This document shows, piece after piece, positions 1 through 7,717 of a stretch of DNA of 64,000 nucleotides. The position numbers were made by a program, and so were the translations under genes. Each line of letters opens with the position of its first letter. Within the stretch, counting starts at the first letter, position 1. This DNA comes from Nostoc piscinale CENA21 (GTDB lineage Bacteria > Cyanobacteriota > Cyanobacteriia > Cyanobacteriales > Nostocaceae): positions 2,359,263 through 2,423,262 of the forward strand of contig NZ_CP012036.1 of the NCBI RefSeq assembly GCF_001298445.1, written 5' to 3'. The notes below the pieces were generated by a model, which had not been told where the DNA came from, made no database searches, and was given only the letters and a program-made list of their open reading frames with translations.

Positions 1-110
1 TGGGCTTGGAGAGCAAAATCTCCAAAGTTGAGGGTGCTACCCCGGTGGGCTAGACCCGCCATTCGCCCGCGCTGTTGTTTGCGGAATTTAGTTCTTCTAG
101 GACTTAACAT
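1..110 (-). CDS. rplP: 50S ribosomal protein L16, N-terminal part (cut by window edge)
   Basis: Only the first 36 codons are present, because the gene runs off the left edge. The translation starts MLSPRRTKFRKQQRGRMAGL and continues with a HRGSTLNFGDFALQA stretch, the typical start of bacterial L16, which sits at the aminoacyl-tRNA site of the large subunit. It is the last visible gene of the minus-strand S10 operon, directly after rpsC. The gap to rpsC (106 bases) is unusually wide for this gene pair and is filled with short repeats. Confidence 0.93.
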   Translation of the reverse strand, partial: MLSPRRTKFRKQQRGRMAGLAHRGSTLNFGDFALQA

Positions 111-190
111 GACTATGAAGTGTGAACTATGAAGTGTGTAGACGCGCTTGGCGCGGCTTCCCGAAGGTAGTGTGAAGTGTGAAAGATAAA
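111..190. repeat. Short direct repeats in the rpsC-rplP spacer
   Basis: The motif GAAGTGTGAA occurs about three times with small variations, separated by a GC-rich block (about 140-168) that resembles the dispersed palindromic repeats common in Nostoc-type genomes. The repeat sits inside a ribosomal operon, in a spacer that is short in most bacteria. No gene or clear terminator is seen. Confidence 0.5.
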
Positions 191-216
191 TTTTTTTATC
201 CTTCCGCCTTCATCTT

Positions 217-975
217 TTACCCTTCATTGGAACGGTCTTCAAACTGCTGACGACGACGCTGTTGTTGACGGCGACGTGGTTCACGTTCGCGGGTGGCGGC
301 GGGTTGGGGTTGAGTTTCTTCCTGTCCAGGAATAATTTCTCCTTTAAATACCCACACTTTGATGCCCAAAATACCGTAAATGGTTTTAGCTGTGCAGTAA
401 GCGTAGTCAATATCAGCCCGTAAGGTGTGTAGAGGTACTCTACCTTCGCGCGTCCACTCTGTCCGCGCAATTTCCGCACCATTGAGCCGTCCGCTGACTT
501 GAATTTTAATTCCTTGAATACCAGCACGTTGCGCCCGTTGAATTGCTTGGCGGACTACGCGACGGAAGGAAACCCGACGTTCTAATTGTTGGGCGATGTA
601 TTCCGAAATCAAGTAAGCATCAGCATCAACTCTTTGGACTTCGACGACGTTGATCCGAATTTGACGAGTACCGCCTAATAAATCTTGCAGTCCAGTGCGT
701 AAGGATTCGATACCTTGTCCACCACGACCTACAACTACACCAGGGCGGGCTGTGCGTACTTCCAAATCAATTTGGTCTGCTTTGCGCTCAATTCTGACTT
801 CGGAAATGCCAGCGTTATTTTGAGCGAGTCTACCCAGTTTTTGTTCGATGTAATTACGCAGTTTGTAATCTTCTTGTAAAAGTTCTGGATAGCGTTCAGG
901 ATCTGCGTACCACCGGGATTGGTGTTCTTGGGTAATTCCAAGGCGAAAGCCAACTGGATGAATTTTTTGTCCCAC
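217..975 (-). CDS. rpsC: 30S ribosomal protein S3
   Basis: S3 (252 residues) is a small-subunit protein at the mRNA entry channel. The N-terminus MGQKIHPVGFRLGITQEHQS is the family signature. A KH type-2 domain follows, with the VVVGRGGQGIESLR loop near residue 80, then the C-terminal domain with GRLNGAEIARTEW. The last 35 residues are a basic, Q/R-rich tail typical of cyanobacterial S3. It lies between rplV (26-base gap) and rplP in the S10 operon. The start is the only ATG that gives the conserved N-terminus. Confidence 0.98.
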   Translation of the reverse strand: MGQKIHPVGFRLGITQEHQSRWYADPERYPELLQEDYKLRNYIEQKLGRLAQNNAGISEVRIERKADQIDLEVRTARPGVVVGRGGQGIESLRTGLQDLLGGTRQIRINVVEVQRVDADAYLISEYIAQQLERRVSFRRVVRQAIQRAQRAGIQGIKIQVSGRLNGAEIARTEWTREGRVPLHTLRADIDYAYCTAKTIYGILGIKVWVFKGEIIPGQEETQPQPAATREREPRRRQQQRRRQQFEDRSNEG

Positions 976-1001
976 AAATGCTTCCTCTAAAGTTCTGGTA
1001 A

Positions 1002-1361
1002 TTATTCCGCAGTCTCACCAGCAGCTACAGCTACTGTGATGTGACATGTAGGTTTGCGAATTTGGTAAGCTCGACCTTGCGCTCTAGGTTGGAAACGTTT
1101 TAGGACTGGGCCTTGATCAGCGTAAGCTTGAGTAATTACCAGTTGAGCGCGGTCTAGACCTGCATTGTGTTCAGCATTTGCGGCTGCGCTTCTGATTAGT
1201 TTCAGAACTGGCTCACAAGCCCGATAAGGCATGAATTCCAGGATAATTAACGCTTCTCTGTAAGACCGCCCCCGAATTTGATCGAGTACACGACGCACTT
1301 TAAAGGGAGACATGCGTATATAACGGGCGATCGCTTTTACTTCTGTAGTATTAGTTGCCAT
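1002..1361 (-). CDS. rplV: 50S ribosomal protein L22
   Basis: L22 lines the peptide exit tunnel; residues such as IARYIRMSPFKVRRVLDQIRG and the C-terminal RAQGRAYQIRKPTCHITV identify it. The open frame extends upstream to 1382, but I chose the ATG at 1361 (MATNTTEVKAIARY) because a GGAG Shine-Dalgarno sits just in front of it and the extra seven residues match nothing conserved. The protein is 119 residues, normal for the family. It follows rpsS and precedes rpsC. Confidence 0.96.
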   Translation of the reverse strand: MATNTTEVKAIARYIRMSPFKVRRVLDQIRGRSYREALIILEFMPYRACEPVLKLIRSAAANAEHNAGLDRAQLVITQAYADQGPVLKRFQPRAQGRAYQIRKPTCHITVAVAAGETAE

Positions 1362-1423
1362 GTTTTTCTCCATTGTTGTCATAAGTCATTATTTTTATTT
1401 AGTTAATGACTCATAACTAATGA

Positions 1424-1702
1424 CTATCTACCCGCTTTCTTGTCACTTTTGCCATGACCCCTGTAGGTGCGTGTTGGGGCGAATTCTCCCAACTTATGGC
1501 CTACCATCTGATCGCTGATAAACACAGGGACGTGTTGTCTGCCATTGTGAACAGCGATCGTATGTCCCACCATCTGGGGCAGAATTGTTGAGGCTCTTGA
1601 CCAAGTTTTAATAACTTGCTTTTCGTTTTTTTCGTTCAGCTTTTCAATTTTGCTGAGTAAATGATCGGCAACGAAAGGCCCTTTTTTTAGTGAACGACCC
1701 AT
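1424..1702 (-). CDS. rpsS: 30S ribosomal protein S19
   Basis: S19 (92 residues) binds 16S rRNA in the small-subunit head. It starts MGRSLKKGPFVADHLLSKIE and contains the conserved IAVHNGRQHVPVFI and KLGEFAPTRTYRGH motifs. Length and sequence are typical. It is the fifth gene of the visible operon, between rplB and rplV; both flanking spacers are wider than usual (97 and 62 bases) and contain repeats. Confidence 0.98.
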   Translation of the reverse strand: MGRSLKKGPFVADHLLSKIEKLNEKNEKQVIKTWSRASTILPQMVGHTIAVHNGRQHVPVFISDQMVGHKLGEFAPTRTYRGHGKSDKKAGR

Positions 1703-1799
1703 AGTTAAATTTCGGTTTTAGGATTTGGGATTTTGGATTTATTTATTTGGACTTTAGATAGTTTTTCCATCTAAAATCCAAAATTTGAAATCTAAAATT
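1703..1799. repeat. Repeat/inverted repeat in the rplB-rpsS spacer
   Basis: The spacer contains heptamer-like repeats around GGATTTGGGATTTTGGATTT and, further on, its near-complement AAATCCAAAATTTGAAATCT, so the transcript could fold into a long AT-rich hairpin. Such heptameric repeats are common in heterocystous cyanobacteria. Its place inside a ribosomal operon suggests late insertion or expansion of a neutral repeat. Confidence 0.5.
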
Positions 1800-2663
1800 T
1801 TAAGACTGACGACCACCACGACCGCGCTTAGAAGATTTACGACGACGGCGCACAATCAACCTACTGCTAGGTTTCTTGGGTTTGCGTGTCTTGGCTCCCA
1901 ATGCTGGTTTACCCCAAGGTGTGACTGGGCCGGAACGACCAATGGGCGCTCTACCTTCACCACCACCATGTGGGTGATCCACTGGGTTCATGACGCTACC
2001 TCTAACTTTCGGACGGCGACCTTTCCAGCGATTGCGTCCTGCTTTACCAGCACTCAGGTTTCTCGCATCGGTGTTGCCTACTTGCCCGATGGTAGCGTAG
2101 CATTCACGCCGTATCATCCGCACTTCCCCAGAAGGCAGCTTGAGGGTGACATAATTACCTTCTTTAGCAACTACTTGTGCTGTTGCACCAGCAGCACGGA
2201 CAATTTGTCCACCTTTACCAGCAGTTAGTTCTACGTTATGTACGTTTGTACCTAAAGGAATGTTTGCCAGTGGTAAGGCATTACCATCTTCAATTGGCGA
2301 CTCAGGGCCAGCCATTAAGGTTTTACCTACAGTCAATCCATTCGGTTGGAGGATATAGCGTTTTTCCCCATCCTGATATTGCAGCAAGGCAATACGAGCA
2401 TTGCGGTTGGGATCATACTCGATCGCTAACACTGTAGCGGGAATGTTACGCTTATCTCTTTTAAAATCAATAATTCGATAAAGTCTTTTATGGCCGCCAC
2501 CCCGACGACGGCTGGTTATCCGCCCTTGATTGTTGCGACCTTTGGCGCGATGGATGTACACCGTCAGAGACTTTTCTGGCTCTTTTTTAGTAATTTCCGA
2601 AAAGTCGGAGATTGTAACTTGACGAGTACTGGGGGTATAAGGGCGATAAGAACGAGTACCCAT
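1800..2663 (-). CDS. rplB: 50S ribosomal protein L2
   Basis: L2 (287 residues) is needed for subunit joining and peptidyl-transferase assembly. It starts MGTRSYRPYTPSTRQ and carries the OB-fold region followed by the SH3-like domain with GRNNQGRITSRRRGGGHKR and the C-terminal GSVMNPVDHPHGGGEGRAPIG motif around the catalytically important histidine. The tail is rich in Arg/Lys/Ser. It starts 6 bases after the frame-corrected end of rplW, as expected for a tightly packed operon. Confidence 0.98.
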   Translation of the reverse strand: MGTRSYRPYTPSTRQVTISDFSEITKKEPEKSLTVYIHRAKGRNNQGRITSRRRGGGHKRLYRIIDFKRDKRNIPATVLAIEYDPNRNARIALLQYQDGEKRYILQPNGLTVGKTLMAGPESPIEDGNALPLANIPLGTNVHNVELTAGKGGQIVRAAGATAQVVAKEGNYVTLKLPSGEVRMIRRECYATIGQVGNTDARNLSAGKAGRNRWKGRRPKVRGSVMNPVDHPHGGGEGRAPIGRSGPVTPWGKPALGAKTRKPKKPSSRLIVRRRRKSSKRGRGGRQS

Positions 2664-2669
2664 TTTTTG

Positions 2670-2985
2670 TTAGACCTCTGGGAATAGAATCTGTCTAATC
2701 TTTTGTGCGTCCCCAGGTGAGACGGTGACAATTGCTTTCTTATATTGGGGTTTGTAGCCAATAAATTTGCCAACACGACGTTTTTTTTCGCGGCTGTGTA
2801 GCAGTATTGATTTTGACTACTTTGACTTGAAACAAGTCTTCGATCGCTGCTTTAATATCTGGCTTGGTAGCTTTTAGGACTACTTCAAAAGTGTATTGAT
2901 TCTGTTCCATCAGAATCGTTGCTTTTTCGGTGACAATCGGGCGACGCACCAAGTCAGGCAGATCACGGGGCGCAACCTTAGCCAT
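2670..2985 (-). CDS. rplW: 50S ribosomal protein L23, frameshifted as read
   Basis: L23 binds the tunnel exit and is the docking site for trigger factor and SRP. The start MAKVAPRDLPDLVRRPIVTE and the next 60 residues are a normal L23. At an A8 tract (plus-strand T8 at 2781-2788) the frame is lost: as read, translation ends after 81 residues. Removing one A restores PRKKRRVGKFIGYKPQYKK, SPGDAQKIRQILFPEV and a stop at 2670, giving the normal 104 residues. The gene is essential, so a sequencing error or transcriptional slippage is far more likely than true loss. Its start overlaps the rplD stop by 8 bases. Confidence 0.93.
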
Positions 2986-3610
2986 TGTAGACCTCCTGAA
3001 TTTTTTCTAATGCTGGTGCTGTAACTACAAGCTTGTCAGCGTGCAGCAGGTCATAAACATTCAACTGATCTGCTGCAATAATTTTTAAGTTCTCTATGTT
3101 GCGTCCTGACAGATAAACGGTTTCGGCAATCTCAGACAAAATTAAGAGTGTCTTTTGTTCTGGGCTTGCTCCCCAACGCGCTAAAGCTGCAACTAAATCT
3201 TTAGTTTTCGGACGAGACAGTTCGTTGCTAAATTCTTCGACCACAATCAAGTCTTCAGCACGGCTAATGAAGGCTGTGCGTAATGCCAACCGTCGTTCTT
3301 TCCGGTTCATTTTCAGGTCGTAATCTCTGGGTTTAGGCCCAAAAATCACACCACCACCACGCCATAAGGGCGAACGAATCGAACCAGCACGAGCGCGACC
3401 TGTGCCTTTTTGCCGCCAAGGTTTGCGGCCACCACCTCTAACTTCTGCGCGAGTTTTTGTACTAGCGGTTCCTTGACGAGCATTGGTTGTTTGTCTAACC
3501 AAGGCGCGGTGTACAATATGGGCCGCTGTTTCTTCTTTGGCAACCCGCAAGTCGAACGTCTTTTGTCCGACTTCATCTCCTTGCCAGTTTTTAACTACAG
3601 TCTCAACCAT
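2978..3610 (-). CDS. rplD: 50S ribosomal protein L4
   Basis: L4 (210 residues) has the N-terminal VVKNWQGDEVGQ strand, the long tunnel-reaching loop with TKTRAEVRGGGRKPWRQKGTG and the LWRGGGVIFGPKPRDY motif, and the C-terminal globular domain. In some bacteria L4 also represses its own S10 operon by binding the leader; whether this happens here is not known. The stop codon overlaps the rplW start by 8 bases, implying translational coupling. Confidence 0.98.
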   Translation of the reverse strand: MVETVVKNWQGDEVGQKTFDLRVAKEETAAHIVHRALVRQTTNARQGTASTKTRAEVRGGGRKPWRQKGTGRARAGSIRSPLWRGGGVIFGPKPRDYDLKMNRKERRLALRTAFISRAEDLIVVEEFSNELSRPKTKDLVAALARWGASPEQKTLLILSEIAETVYLSGRNIENLKIIAADQLNVYDLLHADKLVVTAPALEKIQEVYNG

Positions 3611-3702
3611 TTTTTTTGTCCTTTGTCATTTGTCTTTTGTCATTAGTCCTTTGTCATTTGTCTTCAGCTAATAACCAATGACTAATGACCATTGACGATT
3701 GA
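3611..3702. repeat. Heptameric tandem repeat in the rplC-rplD spacer
   Basis: The spacer is built from imperfect repeats of a TTTGTCA/TTTGTCC heptamer (3612-3663), followed by a second repeat type, AATGACTAATGACCA (about 3677-3691). This is the STRR class described from heterocystous cyanobacteria. It separates two genes that are normally nearly contiguous and contains no coding potential. Confidence 0.65.
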
Positions 3703-4338
3703 CTATTTACCAACTTTCTTTGCGGGTACAACACTCACTAAGGAACCTGGTTTACCAGGAATTGCGCCTTTAATGAGTAATAAGTTGCGTTCTGCGTCTA
3801 CACGCACAACTGTCAATTTACTAATGGTGACGCGAGTACCACCTAAGCGCCCTGCCATTCTTTTTCCTGGATACACACGACCGGGTGTTGTACCAGCACC
3901 AATGGAACCGGGCGCTCTGTGGTTTTTAGAACCGTGAGACATTGGCCCGCGACCAAAGTTATTCCGCTTTTGGTTGCCTGCAAAACCGCGACCGATACTT
4001 GTACCAATTACATCTACAATTTGACCAGCACTAAAAATATCTGCCTTGATTTCTTGACCTAATGTATACTCGCCAGAATTATCTGTGCGAAATTCACTTA
4101 GGTGACGTAAAGCTGGCGCTGATGATTTAGCTAAGTGGCCCAATACGGGTTTATTTAGAGCTTTTGGCTTGACTTCGCCATAACCAAGCTGAATGGCGGC
4201 GTAACCGTCAGTTTGTTTGGTTTTAACTTGTGTAACAGTGCATGGCCCTGCTTGAACGACTGTGACAGGAATTGCTACTCCTGCCTCGTCAAATATTTGG
4301 GTCATGCCCAGCTTGGTGCCGAGAATACCTACAGACAC
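3703..4338 (-). CDS. rplC: 50S ribosomal protein L3
   Basis: L3 (211 residues) is the first gene of this S10 cluster; rpsJ is not in front of it, as is usual in cyanobacteria, where rpsJ sits in the str operon. The start MSVGILGTKLGMTQIFDEAG and the motif RNNFGRGPMSHGSKNHRAPG, next to the PGRVYPGKRMAGRLGG loop that reaches the peptidyl-transferase centre, identify it. Length is normal. The promoter should lie in the 920-base region upstream that is shared with ndhN. Confidence 0.98.
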   Translation of the reverse strand: MSVGILGTKLGMTQIFDEAGVAIPVTVVQAGPCTVTQVKTKQTDGYAAIQLGYGEVKPKALNKPVLGHLAKSSAPALRHLSEFRTDNSGEYTLGQEIKADIFSAGQIVDVIGTSIGRGFAGNQKRNNFGRGPMSHGSKNHRAPGSIGAGTTPGRVYPGKRMAGRLGGTRVTISKLTVVRVDAERNLLLIKGAIPGKPGSLVSVVPAKKVGK

Positions 4339-5258
4339 AGTAACTGGTTCTCCTTTTTACTTACTGAGCAGATTCATCGGGATGCTCGGTGATGTTCTGA
4401 CTGAGGGAGGACGATCCTCAGTAATTTCCAGCAACTAGTGTTGCTTTCTCTTATCCAGAAAACAAAAACCGTTCCCTAAATTTTGGTTGAATCCGTTTAC
4501 TTGAATTCAGTTGCTTACTAGAACAGCCAAGAGTTGCTTCCAAATGGAATCACAAATCTCTGGTTTTAAGGCAATGCTCTAAAGCTTTGCTTTTTGTGCA
4601 GCAATGCTCTCGTCCAAGCATTTGCTTAGGCACTTCTCGGAGGCTGCGTTTGTGATGGCCTCCTTGTTGTAGAAGGACTTAAGTAGTTAATTACCACTCA
4701 GTATCCCTATAACTAAGACTTTTGTACTACAGCACTAGTATTACGACTCAGTTTCTACCTTTAGGATTACCTTAAACTATTGTTCAAGGTTTTGCCTAGT
4801 TGATCCGGGCTACAAGAGAGAATCCAGATTGTATCCGGCTTATGGCTTTGATGACTTCGCCATCATTATATTTAGTGAACATCAAGGCTTTTTTAGTTTA
4901 GCAGTCTCTTGGTAGCTTGGCTTAACTTCTAACTTGATTCTATTTAATCAGAGGTTAGATGTTACGCTCATGCAACTCACCAAGGAAAGCTTGATTTGGC
5001 CGTTTGGTCACAATCTCACATTATAGATGAGGGGTGTGATGTTTGTCGAGTATTTTTATGAGAGTTGTGGATCATGCTTTGGATAGCCCAGACCATATCT
5101 ATATTATTGAGTGCATAAATCAGCTTTTGGATGCGATTTCTCTTGTCGGGCAAGACTTTGGCAAGTTTTTGAGTAGTTGCTATCGGACTGCACCTTAAAT
5201 ATTTTACTTAACAGTAAATAATAGAGATATGTAAGTGGGATAGGATAAACGAAAATCT
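4339..5258. other. Long divergent intergenic region between rplC and ndhN
   Basis: This stretch of 920 bases has no convincing ORF, tRNA or rRNA. Besides the two hairpins next to rplC it is AT-rich and holds several further short stems. It must contain the promoters for the ribosomal operon (leftward) and for ndhN (rightward). A small RNA cannot be excluded. I see nothing more specific. Confidence 0.5.
4400..4422 (-). promoter_or_regulatory. Hairpin in the putative rplC leader
   Basis: ACTGAGG and CCTCAGT form a perfect 7-bp stem about 60-85 bases upstream of rplC. A second stem (AGCAAC/GTTGCT, 4430-4445) follows immediately upstream. If transcribed, both belong to the 5' leader of the ribosomal operon, where autoregulatory structures are found in other bacteria. 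The function is inference only. Confidence 0.35.
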
Positions 5259-5747
5259 ATGGCACTGATTACCACTGGCAATGGTTTAATCCGAGATTTG
5301 GAGAAATTTGGCGCTCTCGGTACGTACGTCCCTTTAGAGGGAGGTTTTGAAGGTCGATATCGCCGCCGACTGCGTGCTGCTGGCTATGTGACTTTGAATA
5401 TGACTGCTAGGGGATTGGGCGATGTGGCTGCCTATCTCACTGGAGTTCATGGTGTCAGACCACCTCACTTGGGTAAGAAAAGTACTGGTAGTGGTGCGGC
5501 TGTGGGTAGTGTCTACTATTTACCCCCAATTGTTAACTATCAGCTAGAACAGTTACCACCCAAATCTAAGGGTTTGGTGCTGTGGATTATTGAAGGGCAT
5601 ATTTTATCTGACCAAGAAGTTGAGTTTTTGGCAGAATTGCCTAAATTGGAACCCAAAGTCAAAGTAGTGGTGGAAAGAGGCGGTAGTCGTGCTTTCAAAT
5701 GGAAGCCTTTGACAGCTACCTTCGCAGTTAGTTCTCAGGCTGTGTAA
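5259..5747 (+). CDS. ndhN: NAD(P)H-quinone oxidoreductase subunit N
   Basis: NdhN is a stromal/cytoplasmic-side subunit of the cyanobacterial and chloroplast NDH-1 complex, which drives cyclic electron flow, respiration and CO2 uptake. The 162-residue product starts MALITTGNGLIRDLEKFGAL and keeps the family motifs YVPLEGGFEGRYRRRLRAAG, NMTARGLGDVAAYLTG and HGVRPPHLGKK. It is transcribed away from rplC, an arrangement that I recall from other Nostoc-type genomes. It ends in front of an inverted HIP1 pair that looks like a terminator. Confidence 0.95.
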   Translation: MALITTGNGLIRDLEKFGALGTYVPLEGGFEGRYRRRLRAAGYVTLNMTARGLGDVAAYLTGVHGVRPPHLGKKSTGSGAAVGSVYYLPPIVNYQLEQLPPKSKGLVLWIIEGHILSDQEVEFLAELPKLEPKVKVVVERGGSRAFKWKPLTATFAVSSQAV

Positions 5748-5762
5748 TTTTTTGGATTACAA

Positions 5763-5831
5763 CAAGGGCGATCGCATTTCTGATTTCATAGATGCGATCG
5801 CTTTTTATATGAGAGTGCGATCGCCTTTGTT
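5763..5831. terminator. HIP1-based bidirectional terminator
   Basis: Two HIP1 octamers in GGGCGATCGCAT and ATGCGATCGC form a long stem followed by TTTTT, in the orientation needed to end ndhN. A third HIP1 copy at about 5818, followed by CTTTGTTTTTC, continues the structure. The element separates convergent ndhN and the higA-like gene, so it may serve both strands. Confidence 0.6.
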
Positions 5832-5833
5832 TT

Positions 5834-6235
5834 TCATGAGCAAAATAACTCCGGCTCGACGTGAAAAAACTGTCCTAAAACCTTAGCCTGTTCCTTTGTT
5901 ATTTCTTGCTCTCCATCAAGTAACCTATTCACTATCTCACTTGAACCCAGTACTTCCACCAAGTCAGATGGCTGTAAGTTTCGAGCATCCATCAAATGCA
6001 AAAGTCTAGAACCAGGGGTTGAAGCATTAAGTTGATAGTGCTTTGCTTCAAAGTCTTCGATGAGTTTGACTAATAGTTCTAACAAGATATCTTCTTCTGG
6101 ACTCAAGTCAGGACGAGCCAATAATTCTTCAACCACTGCCAAAAATTGCTCATTTTCTGACTCAGTTTTGATGATACGGGGTTGATAGTGTAACAATAAC
6201 TCACCGTAAATTGTGGAATTAATAGTATGGGTCAT
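5834..6235 (-). CDS. higA: HigA-type antitoxin (XRE-like helix-turn-helix)
   Basis: The product is a DNA-binding antitoxin that would neutralise the overlapping HigB-type toxin and repress the operon. The N-terminal half is acidic and helical (VEELLARPDLSPEEDILLEL). The C-terminal half is a compact HTH: LLHLMDARNLQPSDLVEVLG followed by SSEIVNRLLDGEQEITKEQA. I place the start at 6235 (MTHTINST) because a GGAAG sits in front of it; the frame is open to 6265. It overlaps the toxin stop by 17 bases, in the HigBA order (toxin first). No DNA target site was recognised. Confidence 0.8.
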   Translation of the reverse strand: MTHTINSTIYGELLLHYQPRIIKTESENEQFLAVVEELLARPDLSPEEDILLELLVKLIEDFEAKHYQLNASTPGSRLLHLMDARNLQPSDLVEVLGSSEIVNRLLDGEQEITKEQAKVLGQFFHVEPELFCS

Positions 6236-6521
6236 GCTTCCAGTCGTCTTTGTCATAATTGGCATGAGTCAAAACGTACTTGATATAGATAACCTGCTTT
6301 TCGTAATTAATACTGGTAATTAAGCGATATTTGTTGCCTTTAATATTAAAAACTGTAAAGTTACTAACAGCTTCAGCTTTTGGGTAGACTGCTTGAACCT
6401 CAATTAGATTAGTCCAGCTTGCTTTGCTTGCAGTCCGAAACCAGTCATCAAGTGCTTCGCACGAATCAGCGTGTGTTTGGCAGAATTCTCGAAGCAGTTT
6501 ACGGCTGATAATGTGGATCAT
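6219..6521 (-). CDS. higB: HigB-type mRNA interferase toxin
   Basis: The 100-residue protein matches the HigB_toxin family (RelE fold). The start MIHIISRKLLREFCQTHADS, the central LDDWFRTASKASWTNLIEVQ and the C-terminal KYRLITSINYEKQVIYIKYVLTH ending in HANYDKDDWK are characteristic. Members cut mRNA, usually on the ribosome. The gene precedes and overlaps its antitoxin. Identification rests on these motifs; the family assignment is firm, activity is inferred. Confidence 0.82.
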   Translation of the reverse strand: MIHIISRKLLREFCQTHADSCEALDDWFRTASKASWTNLIEVQAVYPKAEAVSNFTVFNIKGNKYRLITSINYEKQVIYIKYVLTHANYDKDDWKHDPYY

Positions 6522-6841
6522 ATAATCATTTTATTTTTTAATATCCTCGGCGAGTAGTCACCGGGCTTTTACTTGATCAGACTACTCAACATCAAGTAAA
6601 AAACAAAATTGCAACTACACCTTAAACCTGCGGTGATCGCTTATTTTTTGGGAGAAGTTGCGATTATATTTATAAACATGCCATTGCGATTAACATACGC
6701 GCAATAATACCTTTGATAAATATTCAATAAATCTAAGGTCATAGCAACTAAGATAACCCTATTGACCCTTTAAAAATAGTACGTACAATTATACGTAGTC
6801 AATAATTTCATGAAATCTCCTTGGCTGAAAACACATAACTT
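6522..6841. other. AT-rich spacer between two toxin-antitoxin pairs
   Basis: No ORF is seen. The segment 6621-6640 (TTAAACCTGCGGTGATCGC) reappears with two changes just after the next toxin gene (7713-7732), so the two copies bracket the Phd-like/RelE-like cassette. The promoter of the rightward cassette should lie near 6770-6840; no operator could be assigned. Confidence 0.45.
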
Positions 6842-7336
6842 ATGGTTTTAGGCAATTTTGGCAATATTTACTCAGATGAGCTAATTACCGCCACTGAGTT
6901 AAATCGTCAGCCTGGGCGAGTGCTAGACAAAGCTTTAGAACGTCCGGTGACAATTACTCGCAATGATCAGGCTTTTGCTTTGTTGCGTCGAGAGGAAGTA
7001 ACTTCTTTGGTGAAAGCAGCTACCCAAAGTCAAGCCGTCTTTGAAGCATTAACTGTTGCTTTTTCTTTATTACTAGGAAAAGAAATCGGCGTTGAACATC
7101 CTTATGGATGGTTGAGTGTGTTTGATGCGGATGATTTGCAAGAGTTTATTAAGGAGCTAAGTGAAGCGTTTCGGTTGATAGATTCTTCAACTACAGCATG
7201 GGAGATGATTGAGGCGCTCATCCATGAATGGTATGAAAGTGCTATTGCTATATTTAGCCCTGAACTAGCAGCAGCTTTTAGTGCTGAAACTGATGAAATA
7301 CCATTAACCAAACCATCTGCTCATAGTGCTGAGTAA
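6842..7336 (+). CDS. Phd/YefM-like antitoxin with a long C-terminal extension
   Basis: Residues about 10-60 (ITATELNRQPGRVLDKALER, then PVTITRNDQAFALLRREEV) match the PhdYefM antitoxin domain that binds operator DNA. Unlike the usual 80-90-residue antitoxin, the protein has 164 residues. The extra C-terminal part is helical and acidic (DADDLQEFIKELSEAFRLID, ALIHEWYESAIAIF) and probably carries the toxin-neutralising region. The toxin-like gene starts 6 bases downstream. The family call is good; the role of the extension is unknown. Confidence 0.78.
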   Translation: MVLGNFGNIYSDELITATELNRQPGRVLDKALERPVTITRNDQAFALLRREEVTSLVKAATQSQAVFEALTVAFSLLLGKEIGVEHPYGWLSVFDADDLQEFIKELSEAFRLIDSSTTAWEMIEALIHEWYESAIAIFSPELAAAFSAETDEIPLTKPSAHSAE

Positions 7337-7342
7337 GGGTGT

Positions 7343-7717
7343 ATGTCAGATAACCAAGAAGAAAACCCCATAGTAGAAAATGTAGAGCCGCCTGAAGTGA
7401 AATTGACTGCTCCTGCATTATCTGAGAGAGAAAGCACTTGGTTGGTAGTAGCTAAAAATCGTCGAGTTAATCGGGACTGGGAAGCTTTAATACAACGTCA
7501 TCCAGAAAACTCTCTGCGCTGTTATGAGGATTTATGTTCTACTCCAACAACTAGACAGCCAGGACGTGTTTTTCCTTTGAAGGGTAAAACTTACAAAGGA
7601 GTATGGGAATATGAAGTCACAAAAGGAGACAGAGTATTTTACATTCCTGATGAGCAGCAATTGAAGGTTATTGTTTATTACGCGGGAAAACACCCCAATA
7701 TTGCACCCATACCGTAA
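7343..7717 (+). CDS. RelE/ParE-like toxin of a type II toxin-antitoxin pair
   Basis: The product of 124 residues has an unusual acidic/proline-rich leader of about 35 residues, then a RelE-like core: VAKNRRVNRDWEALIQRHPE, a central YEDLCSTPTTRQPGRVFPLK segment, and the C-terminal strands VWEYEVTKGDRVFYIPDEQQ and LKVIVYYAGKHP. These alternating strands with basic residues are typical of RelE-fold toxins. The gene lies 6 bases downstream of the Phd-like antitoxin, which supports the pairing. The exact subfamily is uncertain. Confidence 0.75.
   Translation: MSDNQEENPIVENVEPPEVKLTAPALSERESTWLVVAKNRRVNRDWEALIQRHPENSLRCYEDLCSTPTTRQPGRVFPLKGKTYKGVWEYEVTKGDRVFYIPDEQQLKVIVYYAGKHPNIAPIP

Noticed and set aside
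210..527. Long minus-strand frames antisense to or overlapping rpsC (also 735-977)
   Set aside because: They share bases with a certain ribosomal protein gene and show no conserved family; they are shadows.
1785..2228. Plus-strand frame of 147 codons across rplB
   Set aside because: It is the complement of the conserved L2 gene; its composition follows from L2 codons.
2564..2776. Separate small minus-strand gene after rplW
   Set aside because: Its first bases are only the shifted continuation of rplW; the real L23 end lies in yet another frame, restored by removing one A.
4339..5258. tRNA gene in the rplC-ndhN gap (a GGTTGAATCC string near 4482)
   Set aside because: The string lacks the TTCRA core of a T loop, and no matching acceptor and anticodon stems are found around it.
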